A stretch of DNA of 64,000 nt from Branchiostoma belcheri (GCF_001625305.1 NW_017803157.1:2600945-2664944), one strand, 5' to 3'; shown: positions 12,249 to 24,670, counted from the first letter of the stretch. Notes: generated by a model from the sequence alone, not told the origin. Program-made: numbers and translations.

Positions 12249-14110
12249 TTGTTATCTGGGACTTCTAAACTGGGGGTTAAGCTATGGGTCAGAAGGTATA
12301 GCAACTATCATACCACTAATATGATGTATATTGAATAGTACTAGTATTTCACAGCTCTAGCTATTTATCTAATGTTTTTAGTTTAGAAAAGTATATCAGT
12401 CCAAACACGTGTTAAACCTATTTACCTGTGTTAAAAATTAGCACAATCGCTCATTAAAGTATTAGAACCCATATACCTTCTACCTTTTTTCACCAGTAAG
12501 ACAATAGATATAACCTCGTCCCAAAGAAAAATAACATCCCTTTAGCTAATCTTTACACTAGTAGGAGAATTGATATAATCATTTAATAGTAAAAAAACGC
12601 GTTAACATGAGTTGGCATCCCTCTAGCACATTTTTGCAATAGTATATGATAATTTAGCACCGCTTTTTGTCTTGATTCGTCTTTTGCTCTCTTTTACAGA
12701 TACTAACAAAATTAATGTGCTAATAATCAGGTCTAGTATTTCGTAAGGCCACTAGTATATATTCACCCAGGCATTACGTCAGCAGAAAGTGCGCGGTTTC
12801 TTTCATGGATCACAGGGGATCATGGCCCCGCATTATAAATGCTTCCAACAGGTAATGCGGGATTTATAAAACTGCCCTAGCTTCAAATATATGGCCCTAT
12901 CTATCCTTGGTAGCCTTGTACTGCTTCAAGATGCCCAACAAAACATTACTTCACCAGAAAGCTTCAAATTTTCCCTGAGTGTATATTACATTGTGTCCCG
13001 TCATTTCATGCTTGCGTCATTGGCGGTGGGGAATTAGTCTTCCACTCCTACCATCCTTGTTCTTTATTACGTTGTGCACTCCATTTTTATATTGAATTTT
13101 ATCAATCTATGCGTTTTTTGGTTTGTGTAAATGGTAGTGTTACAATAAGCCATTTCTACTTGTGCTAATGAGGGCGCTACCACTTTGTGCTGTACCACGT
13201 TCCTCAATGTGTGAATAGAAAAAAAATGCAATATCTCTCTGACCCTGTACAAGCGTTTGTCTCCCCACATGTATCCATATGATCCCTTGTCCTGTTGGTC
13301 ATTCTGTGCATGGCATGCTGTACTGGGGATATCAGTCCCTCATGGAATAGGAGATACTACTTTGAATTCGTTTTACTCGTCTCCAATGTTAATAAGAAGT
13401 CTTGAAAACATCAGCATTACATACTTGAGACAAAAGTTGAACCTTCCCAACATGAGATGGCACAAGATTGAGGGTATGAACATGCTTTCTATTCTGTAGG
13501 TACACGAAGCACATGATGGAAATATTGCGACAAGCGTGACATAAGGCAATACCTTATGTGTCCAGGACCTTATATAAGTTCGTGTCCAGAAATGAGAGAA
13601 ATGAGTTTGATTATTCATAAATTGAATTGCAACTCGGCCGCTTTCAATTGACGTCATAGAGGAAGAAGTAAAAAATTATAAAACAACGATACGTTTTACA
13701 TTATCTAAAGCCCTTATATATATATATATAATACACATACTTAACATACATGTACATAGTGCGAATGACTGAATGTTGATGTAACTTACGTGGATTCGGG
13801 TCTTGGATGTCTGTAGCAGTAGGCCGACGGTATATTACAGATATTATTCCGTACTCTGAGTCTACGTACTACGTCTTGTGGAATAATGCGCCCTAAGACG
13901 ATTAAACAACATCAACCTTATCCTATGGCATCAAAAGTGTGGGCGGAACATTTTGCCTCAAACCTTCCCGCAAGCCTAGATATATCAAGCATAAAAACAA
14001 CGTTACCCCTTATCTTGTTCGCCTGTAAGTGTTTGATGTTTTCACATTCAACTAATTGTCTAGGCAGATTCAAATCTGGGTCAGTAGGCGGTTGCCTCAC
14101 GTGGAAAGCA
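12249..14110. other. No recognised gene; short (TA)n only
   Basis: The stretch is AT-rich with a TA dinucleotide run at about 13714-13732. Open frames such as 13886-14140 and 13373-13657 are short, overlap on both strands and show no motif. Confidence 0.45.
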
Positions 14111-14117
14111 ATGCATA

Positions 14118-14380
14118 CATGCCCGTGGCCAGGATTGTGAATGGGGGGGGGGGGGTTCTTCCCACTGACCAGCGATTTGAAAAAAATAACCTTCTGAAAT
14201 GGCATTTCCTGCGTTTTGAGAGGATTTCAAATAACATAATCAGATTGTCACCTCTTATTCAATGACAAGTGAGCAGTTTTTTCTACGAATGTTGTAAAGA
14301 AAAATCTTGGACCTTTAGATAAAAGTGGACGGTTAGCCTTGTGGAGGGGGGGGGGTCCCAACCCCCTAGCTACGGGCATG
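14118..14380 (+). mobile_element. DNA-transposon-like MITE with CATGCCCGTGGCCAGG ends
   Basis: The inverted ends are CATGCCCGTGGCCAGG and the reverse of CTAGCTACGGGCATG. Each end is followed inward by a G run (13 at 14143-14155, 10 at 14346-14355). Interior blocks GGCATTTCCTGCGTTTTGAG and ATCTTGGACCTTTAGATAAA recur near 52.9-53.1 kb. No clear target duplication, so the superfamily is open. Confidence 0.7.
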
Positions 14381-14384
14381 GTAT

Positions 14385-14600
14385 CAAGCAGGAATTCTGG
14401 TCAAATGGACGTGTCCAGACAGACACACCACAGCGTGGGAGACCTCGAGATCCTCGGCATCGAGAGGCTCCGCTACACAGGCAACGAAGATCTCACCAGA
14501 CAGCGCCGACTACAACGAGAATCCTACTGGATCCACCAGCTCAGAACTCTACACCCAGACGGCCTGAACCAAGAATCCCTAGAAATCACCAGGGTATGAA
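14385..14600 (+). pseudogene. Possible retroelement ORF tail (WIHQLRTLHPDGLNQE)
   Basis: One frame reads a basic stretch, then ESYWIHQLRTLHPDGLNQES. A W-x2-x-L-x-TL-x-P-x-GLN pattern is common at the C-terminal end of Penelope-type and some other retroelement proteins. No start, no upstream domain. Recognised from memory only. Confidence 0.35.
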
Positions 14601-14659
14601 GAGCACCAAGAACTTCGTCGTGACCGGCACCGTGAAGAACAAGTCCATATCGATGTATA

Positions 14660-15357
14660 CTCGTGGCTGACTTTAAAAAAAAAATTATTATTGAAACAAT
14701 ACAGAGTGGCGACGCACTCAATCGAAACATCTTATATTAACGTCACCACTGGATATAAAACAATAATTACAACACCAGACAAAAGTATCAAATAGGTGAG
14801 GCCCGATTATATTATATATTATAGATGACTGTAGAGATGATCCTTCTTCACAAGATAAAACTGGTTTACCAATGGTTTACCAATGTTTATAAAACAACGG
14901 ACCCCACCCTTTGAAATCAGATAGTACACCAGTACTGTTATACCAATTCACCAACGCATGTCTCTCGAGGGCACGAAGCACTTTCAAGTACTATGCGCTT
15001 TCCAGATCTGTTGATTGCGACTTTGTTAAGAGTATATCTTACCAGAGAATCAGTTTCAGCCCACTCACAAGTGTCGTCTGTATTCGCCTCACAGAAACGC
15101 CTGCGGATCTACGCTGGCGTTATCCTAGATCTGTCAGCCCAAGGCTCAGAAACAGGGTCTCTGTAGATGTCCGTTGGTGAATAGGAATAGGACAATACGT
15201 GCCAATAGCGTCTACGTACGAAACAATTTTACATTTTGTTGGGATATTTTAATGTCTGCATTCTTGATGAGTGCTTGTACGACAGGTTAAATCACTTGCA
15301 CGAAAACAAGAGGGGACAATAGCAGAATATGATACCACAACAGGGACGTTTTATTTA
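14660..15357. other. No recognised feature
   Basis: Nothing beyond short open frames and A runs. The frame at 14911-15180 has no motif I know. Confidence 0.45.
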
Positions 15358-15665
15358 AAGGTATGCAGAACAATTTCAGAGCAGCAAAAGAAATATTCCA
15401 GATGAGGAACTTTGTCTTATATTGGCATTCACTGCCATTTCGTAGCACATTTTGGCCATCATTTCATACTTAAAGCACCCTACTATTCAAAACAGGCAAC
15501 CTTTTTCTGTCAGTGACATAGTAGTTTTGCCTTACAAAAGAAAAGGTGTCAGTATGCTAGATAGGATTCATCCAACTTGCTGCATTAAAAAAATGACCAG
15601 AAATTTGACTTTGAAAATAAAATCCAGTTTTGCCGCCCTGAAATCGCATTTTATGCCTTTCATAA
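15358..15665 (+). mobile_element. TTAA-type MITE, family P1
   Basis: It starts at TTAAAGGTATGC and ends GAAATCGCATTTTATGCC. The interior has ATTCACTGCCATTTCGTAGC, TCATACTTAAAGC and TCAGTGACATAGTAG blocks typical of P1. Confidence 0.7.
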
Positions 15666-16116
15666 GATAACTTAACTGGCAATACAGATTGTCTTAATCT
15701 TGTTTTGACCAAATTAAATTGACTTTCCCCATTCAAGTACCACCTTTCAACTTAGCGAGCAAGGAAATGAACGGATGATAAATGATCTACCATGTTTCAG
15801 ACATGCTCCCTTGTGTAAGCCTGAATAATTTTCACTAAGTACGGCTTAGATATTCTGAGAGTCATGACGTGACTCTGTTGCCATAGCAACGTGTGATTGG
15901 TTGTTTAGCTGGGTGTAAAGTTTCAATTTCCTTTCGGGATGGCGATCTCGGAGATTCCTCTCTCTGAGTAGATTTAATCTTCCTAATTCAGTATGAGTGT
16001 TTGAACCATAGCAACATAGCATTATGCGACATGGCGGACCGTCTATGTTACCGTGCATGTATATTGCCATTGATACTTTTAGCAAAGGGAGGAGAATACA
16101 CTAAACGGCTTAAGCC

Positions 16117-16385
16117 CCTGGCCTGTCACACATTCACGACATTCCCCTGAATACCAGCCAACTAGGTCTGGCTGCCGTTCGGGAGCGACCTGAAAAGATA
16201 TAGGCCATGCCTACATTTCTATACGAATTGAAACATGTTAGAGTTGTTAATTTGAGTCACATTTGACCCTAAACACTGCTGACGTAGTCCCAAATGGTTG
16301 GTGTTCTGCTGACTTACAGCCGAACACCAGCCAACCGTGGTCTAACCTTCCTACCAACCCCAAATGTTTTAAAACTGGTAGTGAC
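16117..16385 (-). mobile_element. PIF/Harbinger-type MITE, family H2 (partial)
   Basis: TTA then AGCCCCTGGCCTGTCACACA marks one end. The interior has GAATTGAAACATGTTAGAG and GAACACCAGCCAACCGTGG. The other end is missing. Confidence 0.65.
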
Positions 16386-16785
16386 TTTCATATATGTACA
16401 GTTCTTTCAAAATTGAAGTTTCTGAATGTTGCAGTTTTTTAATGTTATAGTCAGGCAATTTTCTAGTCGTAGCATTTACCCGACAACCTGAGTTGTTACC
16501 CGAAACCAAATGGTATTTCTAAAGAAAAATTCTTTATATGTTATAAAGGCAGGTTATAAAAGTGGGACGATGTCGTGCCGTGCTAATAAGACATATTCAC
16601 TGGCATGACGGCATATCTTGTTTTGACCATTTTTCTGTCCAGTGATGACGCAATGCCCGCAGCTGATTAATCAACATTTACACCCACACCCATTCCCCCT
16701 TTCCCAAGTCCCAGGATGCATAGCGCAATGTGTCATGTATCCCTTGTGTGAGTCTGAGTGATTTTTACTAAACATCTGATATGTT

Positions 16786-16985
16786 GATATGAATCTTTAT
16801 TGCAGGTTCATCCCCAGATGGGCTAAATGCACAAATGTGAACAAATGTGGTCGATAGAATAAAAAAAAAACATGAGTTTTGCATACTGGAACGCTATATT
16901 CTAATGTTAAGTGCTAGGAGTCTATATATTATGTACAACATACTACCTATCATCTACTGTTAGTTGCCCTTTCTTCTCTCTTTCT
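16786..16985 (-). mobile_element. Retroposon 3' end, second copy
   Basis: It reads on the minus strand from GGGCAACTAACAGTAGATG to GCAATAAAGATTCA, matching 3030-3232. The two copies differ at roughly one base in eight, so they are not very recent. Confidence 0.6.
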
Positions 16986-17451
16986 GAAACACCTGGAAAC
17001 AAAAAAATAAATAGATTTAATATAATCGTCCTACGTGACTTTGTTTTTGTAGAAACACGAGATTGGGTATATATATATATACTTTATTAGATAAATTGGT
17101 TGTATAGATGAGTGTAAAGTTCCAATTTTCGCGCATGTAGGGGGGCCTCAATATTTGGCAACACTGACGCTGAAGGCCTCTAATCTCTCTGATGTAGAAG
17201 TTACGTCCACATACGCACGAGTCAGCATGGTGCATTCTAAGAAGCGGATGTTCCTGATAAGTACACAGGCTAAAAATGTTTCAAAGATGCCGACTAATAG
17301 CCCAGAAGGCCAGTCTGCACTAAGATTAAGCATTGCCAAGAAGTTGTCATGAAGTGTGTCTTATACAAAATGCCGAATTTCATGATTATCTCTACTTGAT
17401 TGTACATTATGTTAGCACGTGATGTTTAGTAAATAGGATCTTAAGTTTCAT

Positions 17452-17661
17452 TTTATACCCCATTTATGAGTCTAGACTGTACAGAGTTCTTGAGTTCCGT
17501 GGAGCTTCGGCAGCCTGGGTGCCATCCTCCGTAGGTATCGCCAGCTCCCCATTGTCGAAATGTTACAATGGACTACGGAAAAAGACACCCAGACAAGAGC
17601 CTCGGAGGAGGCGAAAATCAATGCCTACGAGGATGTCATCCATAAAATTAAATCAGTGGCC
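17452..17661 (+). mobile_element. PIF/Harbinger-type MITE, family H3 (worn left end)
   Basis: The right end ATCCATAAAATTAAATCAGT then GGCC is followed by TAA. It shares GAGTTCTTGAGT, CCTGGGTGCC and TGGACTAC blocks with 7008-7434. Confidence 0.55.
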
Positions 17662-18011
17662 TAACTGAGCATCAAACATCGTCAAAGCGATTGTCGTAAA
17701 CCTTGAATTGAGGACCAATCTCACAGAGCTGCTTTAATACGGATTTCAAAGCAAATGCATTAGGAAAATGTCTCATATGGTTTCACTTATCTTTGTTCTC
17801 AAAACAAAGCAATACCGTGCTGTGCTTTGGAGATCCACAAAAGAAAGGTTTCTCCATGCATCAACGATATTACAACTGATTTCCTGTATGCAGCATAAGT
17901 CGTCATTGCTAGTTGCAGCAAGGGAAACTATCATACATGGTGTTGAATATTAACATGTAACCTGTGCTTAGGCAAGTGTGGCAAAAATGTACCATAAAAG
18001 CCTTCATTCAT

Positions 18012-18385
18012 TTGTTAAAGTCATACGATACAATTTCAGGGCAGCAAAACAAAAACAACAACAAAAAAAGATTGTGGATGAAGCAATGTCTGATTATTGT
18101 CACTTACTTCCATACCATAGCACATTTTTGTCATTATTTCATACTTGGGCGTTTCAAATAGCCCCAAAACAAGCTACGCGAGGTGTCTCTTTATACTTTG
18201 GTACCAGCTAGAACCAGACTACGATACAAAACAACCAAGCTTTTTTTATCAGCGACTTCGCATATTGCCAAAAGATGGCGGTATACTGTGGAAAAGGGTT
18301 GATTCAACTTACTCCATTTCAAAAGTGACCTAAAAGTTGACTTAATTTAAAAATCCAGTTTCACAGCCCTGAAATCACCCTGGTT
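18012..18385 (+). mobile_element. TTAA-type MITE, family P1
   Basis: The interior has TTTCAGGGCAGCAAAACAA, TTTCATACTTGGGCG, CCCCAAAACAAGCTACGCG and CAGCCCTGAAATCACC. The ends are worn. A fragment of the long-inverted-end element (TGTGCTTAGGCAAGTGTGGC) precedes it at 17945-17995. Confidence 0.65.
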
Positions 18386-18889
18386 GCCATGAGGGTATAG
18401 ACATATAACCGAGAGTCTGTTTTGTTTGATATCGAGGGAAAATATCAGTGTACGTATCGGAATCAGTGGACTGGACACCCTAGTCCTCGTTTCACAGAGC
18501 TCGAGCATAATATCTTTACTAAGTTATCGGAATACCACTTAAAAACAATTTAGCCCTCTCTCCACAAAAAGACAAAGTAATTTTCCTTTCCGCGTGTATA
18601 TTGCAGCAGATTTCCTACCAACTCTACAGGCATACGATATAGATGTCCTCTCACATTGAGTTATTGTGTACTGTAATTTTGCCGTAAGAGATTTAAACCA
18701 AACTATCTGCCATGCTCAATTATGCTTCTAAAGTGTTAATCTAGAATCGTTGATTTGATGTAGCTCAGTTAATGCTAAGGAAATTGCTAAAAATTACTTT
18801 TCTGCTTTTTGTAAATTCAATAATGAAGAATGTCAGGGACATCATGTCGGCAAGTATAGCGCACCCACGCAAGTCAATCATTTGAAGGA

Positions 18890-19500
18890 AGAAGAAGAAC
18901 ATTCACTGTACGACAATCGTGCATGCATGGTGCAATGTATGACAACAAGTATTGAACATAGTACAAAAAAGAGATATAGGATAAAACTTATGACATTACA
19001 GGGGTATGTAGTTTCGTATCGTAGTCTACAATTTATGTTTTTATAATTTATTAGCCCAAGGTTGGAAAAATCAAGACAAAAACAGGACTTTATCTTGTGA
19101 ACAACCAAGTTTTCTACTGCTTCCATGCCTGAAGTTGATTCAGGTGGTCACAGTGTACAGTTTGTACTCAATAAGGCAAGCTGAGAAAAAGGCGAACGAC
19201 GACTCAAGCTAGCTACTCACCCTTACTCTTAAAGATACTAAAGTACTACAATGTAGCCCATGACCATTTTGTTCAAAGCAAATTGAAGATGAATTTAACT
19301 TTGTCTTGGAATGCTCTAGATATGATGTCTTACGTAACAAGCTATTCACATTTCTTAATTCAAGTACAGCAGCTATACAAAGTAGAAAATCATGACACCA
19401 ACAGGATATTGACATTTTCTTGTGTATGATCAAGCTTTCTTCACTGCTGCCATGACTGCAGTTTATTCCAGTCACCACACTTTGTGCACAATAAGGCACA
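18890..19500. repeat. Dispersed repeat shared in inverse with 24.12-24.67 kb
   Basis: GACTCAAGCTAGCTACTCAC and CAAAGCAAATTGAAGATGAA (19203-19290) recur reversed at 24220-24320. AATAAGGCAAGCTGAGAAAA (about 19170) recurs reversed near 24605-24625. The family is probably a DNA element with subterminal repeats, but I could not fix its ends. Confidence 0.5.
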
Positions 19501-19682
19501 TCACGGCCTTAGATGGGTAGTTAGAAGGGTGTGAAGTTTTAATTTCCGTTTGAGTAGTGATCTGGATGAGATTTCGCCACACCATCAATGGAGGCTCTAA
19601 GTAGCTTTAATCTTCCTAATTCAGTAGGATTATCTGTGCACAGGAATGACGCAACATAGTGGGCCGCCTTAGCTATTGCCTA

Positions 19683-19993
19683 TTGCTTCAATGGCATCCG
19701 GTGCAATTTCAAAAGCAGCAAAACTACATTTTCAAAGTCAATTTTCTGGTCATTCCTGTAATGTAGTAAGTTGAATCAAGCCTATTCCATACCAGGCAAA
19801 AATGTGAGGTCGATGACAGAAAAGGGTTTCTTGTTTTGTATCGTAGGGTTTTAGCTATTTCTAGGCTGTACCTCGAAAATAAGAGAGGCCTCACGTAGCT
19901 TGTTTCGAACGGCTCAAGTATGATGATGAAAATATCAGGCATATTTCCTCATCTAGAATATTTTTTGTCACCCTGAAATTGCATTGGATGCCT
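19683..19993 (-). mobile_element. TTAA-type MITE, family P1
   Basis: The inverted ends are GGCATCCGGTGCAATTTC and GAAATTGCATTGGATGCCT, the latter followed by TTAA at 19994-19997. The interior is in the opposite orientation to 18012-18385. Confidence 0.75.
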
Positions 19994-19999
19994 TTAAAT

Positions 20000-20955
20000 T
20001 TAATGACTAACTAATCTGCCCTGGCTGGCCCTCTAGTTCATCTCTTTCTCATGATATTCCTAAGCTGTGAGACATTTTAACGTCATTCTGTCTGTTGGAG
20101 TGAGAAGATGTCATAGACAATCTCCAGAAAATCCTCTCCATCCGTATATAGAAGTGTGAAGATGCCCCAAATCCAATCTCCATAAACACCAGATAACTTT
20201 CAAAATCCTTTTTAGTAACGTTTGGCCGTATTGGGTGCCTTTAGTGAAATGTAGAATGCAACAAACGCCTTTATTAGTCTACATAAAGCATCCCACCTTT
20301 GGGTCTGTGGTGGGCGTGCTTCTGAAGGCCAGAACAATACAGTCTGAAACTAATGACGCACAGTGGGAGATGGATAGAACATGAACACCCTGCAGTGTCA
20401 TTACTTTCTCGTCACGTCAACATCATGAGCGAGTCTGTAAAATGTACCTCGTCTTCTACATTACCAACAGTGCAAAATTGGAAGATTCTTTACTAATTTT
20501 GCAGTTTAGGTACTAATAAAGATATATTAGGCAGCAGCCTGGCTTATCTACATGGATACCGTCTAGAACAACGACAGGCAAGACTACCATCTGCATTCTA
20601 TAGAAGAATGAAGACCCGTATATAAAATATATTGTACAGAACGTATCTTGGACACAACATGCCACTATCTACACTATTTACGGTCTCCCACGGGTGTCCG
20701 AAAAGCTCACCCACTGACGGGTTAAGTTTGCAGGGCATTGTTGCAGAGCCGAGCAAGAAGTAATTTCGACCGTCCCCCTGTGGAAACCGAGGGGAAGAGT
20801 GCATTCCAGAAGTTTGACTTTCACTGACTCTTTGGTCAAAGACACTGGCATTGATTTTGATTGTTTAGAAAAGGCTATGTTAGATAAGGCTCTATGGAGA
20901 GAAATCTGTACTTGCTTGCATAATTGGTCCCGGTTGAACAGGCCGGCAATAGATA
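20000..20955. other. No recognised feature
   Basis: I see no repeat shared with other parts of the window and no gene; the small open frames near 20600-20960 overlap each other without a motif. Confidence 0.4.
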
Positions 20956-21673
20956 GATAGTACATATTTACCCCACTGGGCTAAGCACAGATCACATGTT
21001 AACTGTCTAATATAATGTATATTAACGTCTAGTATATACACAGGTACTTTCGACTTTCTCTCGCTTCTCGCTTGATAAGTTAGAGTTGATTTATCGAAGG
21101 CTGCAAGTAATATATAAATTTCTCTGTACTATCAAAATACCTAAAATGTGAAAATTTACTTAACACATATAATCAGTACATTTTTTGGCATCGTACAAAA
21201 GACAATCTACAGTAAAAGTTACCTCGACTTCTACTTTGCCTAAAATAAACTACAAAATTGGCAGATAGACCACGTAATGCCGAATTTGGTATCAGTCTGT
21301 TTAGATGCAGATCGTGTGGTGTCATGAATGTAAACAATTTATCTATTCATCTATATTGACAAGGGTTCTGACAATAGGATAAAATTGAATTTAGTAGATT
21401 TCAATAGCAGCTAAAAAGCTGTTATTTTTATGGTCAATTGTCAATAAAACTCGTTAAAATGAGTCAATAAACCTCATTAAAATCATTCTATAGGCCAATA
21501 TAAAACCAGTCATTGTGTATTTACCTAGTCTATTCATATGTCCTATTTAGGTCGACATCGGTCCCAAAAATGAAGAAGAAAGTTGAATCTAATTGACCAA
21601 ATGGCAAAAGAAGAAGAAGAAGAAACACGACATAAAACAATTTAGTCATTATTTGCAACATCATGCCCAAAGG

Positions 21674-21957
21674 CTTTTACAGAGTCAAAGATACTATACT
21701 TGTATACTATGCTATACAGTACACTTGTTTGACTACTTCTTTGAAGGCAGTGGATAATGACTAGTCCCACGTTCTGCAAAACCCTCTCATTATGCAGAAC
21801 GTGGGACAATTCATTATTCACTGCCTTTAAAGAAGAAGTCAAACCCATAATAGCATATACAATAAACCCCGTAGTAGTAGAAGCAAGTTTTTCCAGACTA
21901 CTTTAATTGTTTCCCATTGTTGTATCTTATAGTATCTTTGACTCTGTAAAAACAATA
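21674..21957. mobile_element. Nested foldback elements
   Basis: An outer inverted pair (TTACAGAGTCAAAGATACTA at about 21676 and its reverse near 21934) encloses an inner pair with CTTTGAAGGCAGTGGATAAT (21742) and its reverse at about 21816-21838. One arm of the inner element also occurs alone at 36537-36600. Confidence 0.65.
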
Positions 21958-21998
21958 AGCAATATATTTCCTTTCTATACCTGTTTACCGAGGCAAAT

Positions 21999-22001
21999 AC
22001 G

Positions 22002-22033
<32 letters not shown>
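21999..22033 (+). repeat. (GATT)n microsatellite
   Basis: About eight GATT units, inside the 1.8 kb inverted-end element. Confidence 0.95.
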
Positions 22034-22788
22034 ATTAAAAGATTGTGCATATTCCATTAAATTACCTTGCATGATTTGACATCACACATTTTCTAATGAC
22101 TTGTCCAGTCTTTACCGTAGATACACAAATATTAATGGATTTTATAAATCCAGTAATCCCTTGCCAGAAACAATCACAAACATTTTCAATCTTATTATGT
22201 GATGTCCCGACTCCACGTACATATGTACTTAGCCCAAAATGTATGCAGCATTAGTGCTTTAGAAAAGAGAGAATGTGTTGTAACGTGCATTATCTCAATA
22301 CGCCGTTTACGTCAATGTACTGTAGTCATGTAGTCATTGTGTTAGAATAGACTAGAATTACATTGTATTGTAGTGGTTGCTTTGTCATCGTTGCCATACA
22401 TTGTACCCTGTACAACTGTCGAGTAATAAAGTTAATTCATTCCTTCTAGAGCAAAGAATCTGACAATTTTGTAGTGTGGGATATTAAGTACAAGACGAGA
22501 TACATTTACTGTAGATTTAGTAGTAGGAAATTTTCCTATTTTAGGTATTTGAATAGTATAGAGAAATTATAAATAATTATATTCCTTACAGCCTTCGATA
22601 AACCAACTTTAACCAATCAGACAGCCACCTGCTTTATACAATTACATGTACCAAGAAACAAGAGGAAGTCGAAAATACTTGTGTGTACAAGACGTTCGTA
22701 TATACCTCAATATACATCGTATATGGTTGTTAACATGTGCACTGTTCTTAGCCCAGTGGGGCAAAAATGTACAATAATATATGGTCGT

Positions 22789-22822
22789 CATTCATTCATT
22801 CATTCATTCATTCATTCATTCG
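22789..22822 (+). repeat. (ATTC)n microsatellite
   Basis: About eight ATTC units, just outside the end of the 1.8 kb element. Confidence 0.95.
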
Positions 22823-23161
22823 TTGATTTGATGTGTGTCATCACCATAGGAGATGGTGGGTTGTATGGGCGAGCATTTAACCTAGTTGTGTCAGCTAAAT
22901 GTCAGGATGTTTCATTACATGCTGTGTACACAGCCCGGTACATTAACACCAACATGATTTATATTTCACACCAATGAAAGTAGCCCCATGCACGTGTGAA
23001 AGATAAAATGCAACGTGATGCTAAAAAAACAACAATCTAACTCTACATCTTCTAGACCCCGTAGTCAAAAGGGTTCAATTTTTTTCTCATTTTTGGAATA
23101 AATGACCTTGAATGTGGAAAAAGGATACACCAGGACCGGTTTTATAAGGGCATAAAGGATG

Positions 23162-23560
23162 TGCCAAAAAACAGTTACTCAAGCAACTGGATATGATTTT
23201 GAAAACGTCAGACGTTTCAGCTAGTATCCACTAGCTTTCGTCAGTGACTGAGAGACCAGAGGGGAAAGCAGGTTTATATACACAACCTGTTGATTGATAT
23301 GCAAATAAAGTGAAGACAAATTTTTGGAAGTCGAAAAGGAACAAAAGTCAGACAAGTCAAGACAAGATGATGCAAATTAGTCTGAAAGCTCCTGTATTAC
23401 AGGACAGGAGCTTAACCTGCTTTCCCCTCTGGTCTCTCAGTCACTGACGAAAGCTAGTCGATACTAGCTGAAACGTCTGACGTTTTCAAAATCATATCCA
23501 GTTGCTTGAGTAACTGTTTTTTGGCATATCGTATTACCTGGATGTCTAACCTTCATCGAC
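23162..23560. mobile_element. Penelope-like insertion with inverted 113-bp arms
   Basis: GGCATAAAGGATG flanks both sides (23149-23161 and 23561-23573), a 13-bp target duplication. The arms 23162-23274 and 23414-23526 are inverted copies with about one difference. Between them is a stem-loop (AGCTCCTG...CAGGAGCT). The right edge TACCTGGATGTCTAACC ends at TTCATCGAC, the same edge as the copy at 57.5 kb, whose coding end identifies the family. Confidence 0.85.
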
Positions 23561-23739
23561 GGCATAAAGGATGGTTTCAATGAGGCCTATTTACATTCAC
23601 TCCAAAAAATAACAGCTATTTTGCTTGTACTGAAATCTATTTTGAAATAGATTTAAATGAATTGGCACGTTAAAAATTCAAAAGATCAAGGTCGTTTGAT
23701 ATCTAACGTGCCAATTAATAAAATTCCAATGTGCCTATA

Positions 23740-23903
23740 ATGTGACTGTGGTGTACATGTTTGTAACGTTTCTGTATATTGTTGGGTTCAATTTGTATTT
23801 TTATGAAATTGTATGTTTTAATGTGTGCCCAGGGATACCTGAAAAGCAGATCAATGGATCTGAGGTATTCCCTGGTGAAATAAATAAACTTGAACTTGAA
23901 CTA
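23740..23903 (+). mobile_element. Retroposon 3' end (AATAAATAAACTTGAACTTG tail)
   Basis: ATTCCCTGGTGAAATAAATA followed by a repeating ACTTGA tail looks like a LINE 3' terminus. No coding part remains in view. Confidence 0.45.
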
Positions 23904-24119
23904 CATGTATATACTCTTCGTGTATAATACATTTTGTTTCCATCTGCCCTTCAACGACCAGGAAAGAAAAGAGCTCTTTAAGAAGCCACCAAAATAAACC
24001 ACAAATGCCAGACGTTTACTGATTAAACGAAAACTAGTACAACCCACTCCAAACCCACTTATTGCAGATAGATTGTGACGTTAAGTTTAAATTGTATTCC
24101 GCAGTGCACAATTATAGAC

Positions 24120-24670
24120 ACTTGCTGCACAACCATTGTACATGGTACAATGTATGGTAACATGCATTGAACATAGCACAGAAAAGAACCATGTCGCGAG
24201 CATTTCATGACAAAGTGAAATTCATCTTCAATTTGCTTTGGAAGAAATGCTCAGGGGCTACAATGTACCTACTACTAAGTATATGGGTAAGAGTGAGAAC
24301 CTAGCTTGAGTCATTGTTCACCCGTTTCTAATTGGGGTATATTGTGTGTAAATAAAAAAGGAAGGAAAATTGCATCCCATTTTTACTGTAGCATAACTAA
24401 ATGGCAATGGAAAACAGGTCAGAAGAAACAAGAGTTTTAACAATCTTTTATTAAATTTTTTAACGATTCGGAGAATTAGACAGAGGAAAGAAGACAGAAT
24501 GTGTCATGGTACCCAGAACAGGTTACTGTCCAAGTGCTCCCACCAACCCACTCCTGCCAACTTCACACATCAAAATAAAATAAGGACATAGCAGGCAGAC
24601 CCTTTCTCAGCTTGCCTTATTGTGCCCAAACTGTGGCGACCTGAATCAACTCCGACCATTGCAGCACTGA
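24120..24670. repeat. Dispersed repeat, inverse of 18.9-19.5 kb
   Basis: See the partner entry at 18890. The shared blocks lie at 24220-24320 and 24600-24660. The stretch between them has no counterpart. Confidence 0.45.

Larger units (their letters stand above)
20959..22773. mobile_element. 1.8 kb non-autonomous element with long inverted ends
   Basis: The left arm (20959 to about 21190) reads ACCCCACTGGGCTAAG, ACATGTTAAC, TTTATCGAAGGCTG and AAATACCTAAAAT. The right arm (about 22510 to 22773) carries the same blocks in reverse. No transposase frame is present. It contains a smaller nested foldback (21674-21957) and a GATT microsatellite. Confidence 0.7.
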
